NCBI GenBank assembly: GCA_947072805.1
Contig: CAMTJK010000164.1
Location: 1 to 7,323 of the forward strand
From: an uncultured Prevotella sp.
GTDB taxonomy: Bacteria > Bacteroidota > Bacteroidia > Bacteroidales > Bacteroidaceae
Reading direction: 5' to 3'
DNA length: 7,323 nucleotides
The translations under genes and the position numbers were made by a program. The notes under the pieces were generated by a model. The model was not told where the DNA came from. It made no database searches and saw only the letters and a program-made list of their open reading frames with translations. Positions within the stretch are counted from its first letter, which is position 1. Each line of letters starts with the position of its first letter. This document shows, in pieces, positions 7,153-7,323 of this stretch.

Positions 7153-7196
7153 TTATCGCCTTGCGGAAATGTTTGCTCGCAAGGCGATAATTTTTT
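7153..7196 (+). terminator. Strong intrinsic terminator of the lipoprotein gene
   Basis: TTATCGCCTTGCG (7153-7165) pairs perfectly over 13 bp with CGCAAGGCGATAA (7178-7190) around a 12-nt loop, followed by six T residues (7191-7196). It lies 76 nt after the lipoprotein stop codon. Stem, GC content and U-tract all fit a textbook Rho-independent terminator on the + strand. Confidence 0.93.
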
Positions 7197-7224
7197 CTGT
7201 TCGTAACTGCACTTAATGAAAGTT

Positions 7225-7321
7225 AATTTGTAAAGATATTTGGTCGAATTTAACATTTTTAAATCCGACATTCTAGGTGTAAAAATTTGTTAATCAAAGT
7301 GGGTCGATTTATGCTCCCGAC
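7225..7321. repeat. Degenerate repeat pair (spacing ~60 bp) with inverted GTCG/CGAC arms
   Basis: Two related units are visible. Each starts with AATTTGT (7225 and 7284), continues through a divergent A/T-rich stretch to GGTCGA plus TTTA (7242-7252 and 7302-7311), and then reaches CCGAC (7265-7269 and 7317-7321). In the first unit, GTCGAATTTA (7243-7252) and TAAATCCGAC (7260-7269) are inverted arms with one mismatch. The second unit keeps GTCG and CGAC but with a shorter centre. Near-matches to the -7 box (TTAATTTG, GATATTTG and AAAATTTG) fall in the same stretch. This could be the operator/promoter zone of a gene beyond the window edge, but its function is unproven. Confidence 0.4.
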
Positions 7322-7323
7322 GG

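Noticed and set aside
7225..7321. Possible start of a CRISPR array, given the ~60-bp period
   Set aside because: The two units differ at many positions and by indels, whereas CRISPR repeats are nearly identical. No cas gene is in the window.
7311..7323. ATG at 7311 as the start of another gene
   Set aside because: Only four codons remain before the window ends and the ATG lies within the repeat unit, so nothing supports it.

Overview
The window looks like a chromosomal segment from the Bacteroidales, most plausibly a Prevotella-like or Muribaculaceae-like organism. This is an inference from three signs. Two proteins end in a type IX secretion (T9SS) type A sorting domain. The two credible promoters carry the Bacteroidetes -7 box TAnnTTTG. 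The A/T-rich leaders lack well-placed Shine-Dalgarno sites. All three genes are on the + strand, and no mobile element, CRISPR array, tRNA or rRNA is visible.

Region 1 (1-103) holds what may be the end of an upstream terminator and a Bacteroidetes-type promoter. Region 2 (104-5815) is a two-gene operon with a 15-bp gap. Both genes encode large modular proteins with a signal peptide and a T9SS C-terminal domain, so both should be exported across both membranes and anchored on the cell surface or released. The first (845 aa) combines a propeller-like N-terminal half, about seven YD/Rhs-like repeats, two beta-sandwich regions and the sorting domain. The second (1052 aa) has seven HAF-like repeats (a probable seven-bladed beta-propeller) and three fibronectin III-like units. 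Two of these units are each interrupted at the same place by copies of a duplicated domain of about 170-180 aa. Neither protein shows a recognisable catalytic motif, so adhesion, binding or surface structure is more likely than enzymatic activity, but the ligand is unknown.

Region 3 (5816-6137) is a 322-bp gap with two consecutive hairpins after the operon and a good -33/-7 promoter for the next gene. Region 4 (6138-7076) is a single gene for a 312-aa lipoprotein. It carries a strict 12-glycine GxxxG ladder, a low-complexity linker and a C-terminal beta-sandwich-like domain that begins with an EF-hand/dockerin-type calcium loop. It has its own promoter and a textbook intrinsic terminator (7153-7196), so it is probably transcribed alone.

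Region 5 (7197-7323) is A/T-rich and non-coding as far as visible. It contains two degenerate copies of a roughly 60-bp-spaced repeat unit that includes inverted GTCG...CGAC arms. It may be the control region of a gene beyond the window. No complete new biological system is evident. The best leads are the nested-domain duplication in the second gene, the propeller plus YD-repeat combination in the first, and the architecture of the lipoprotein.
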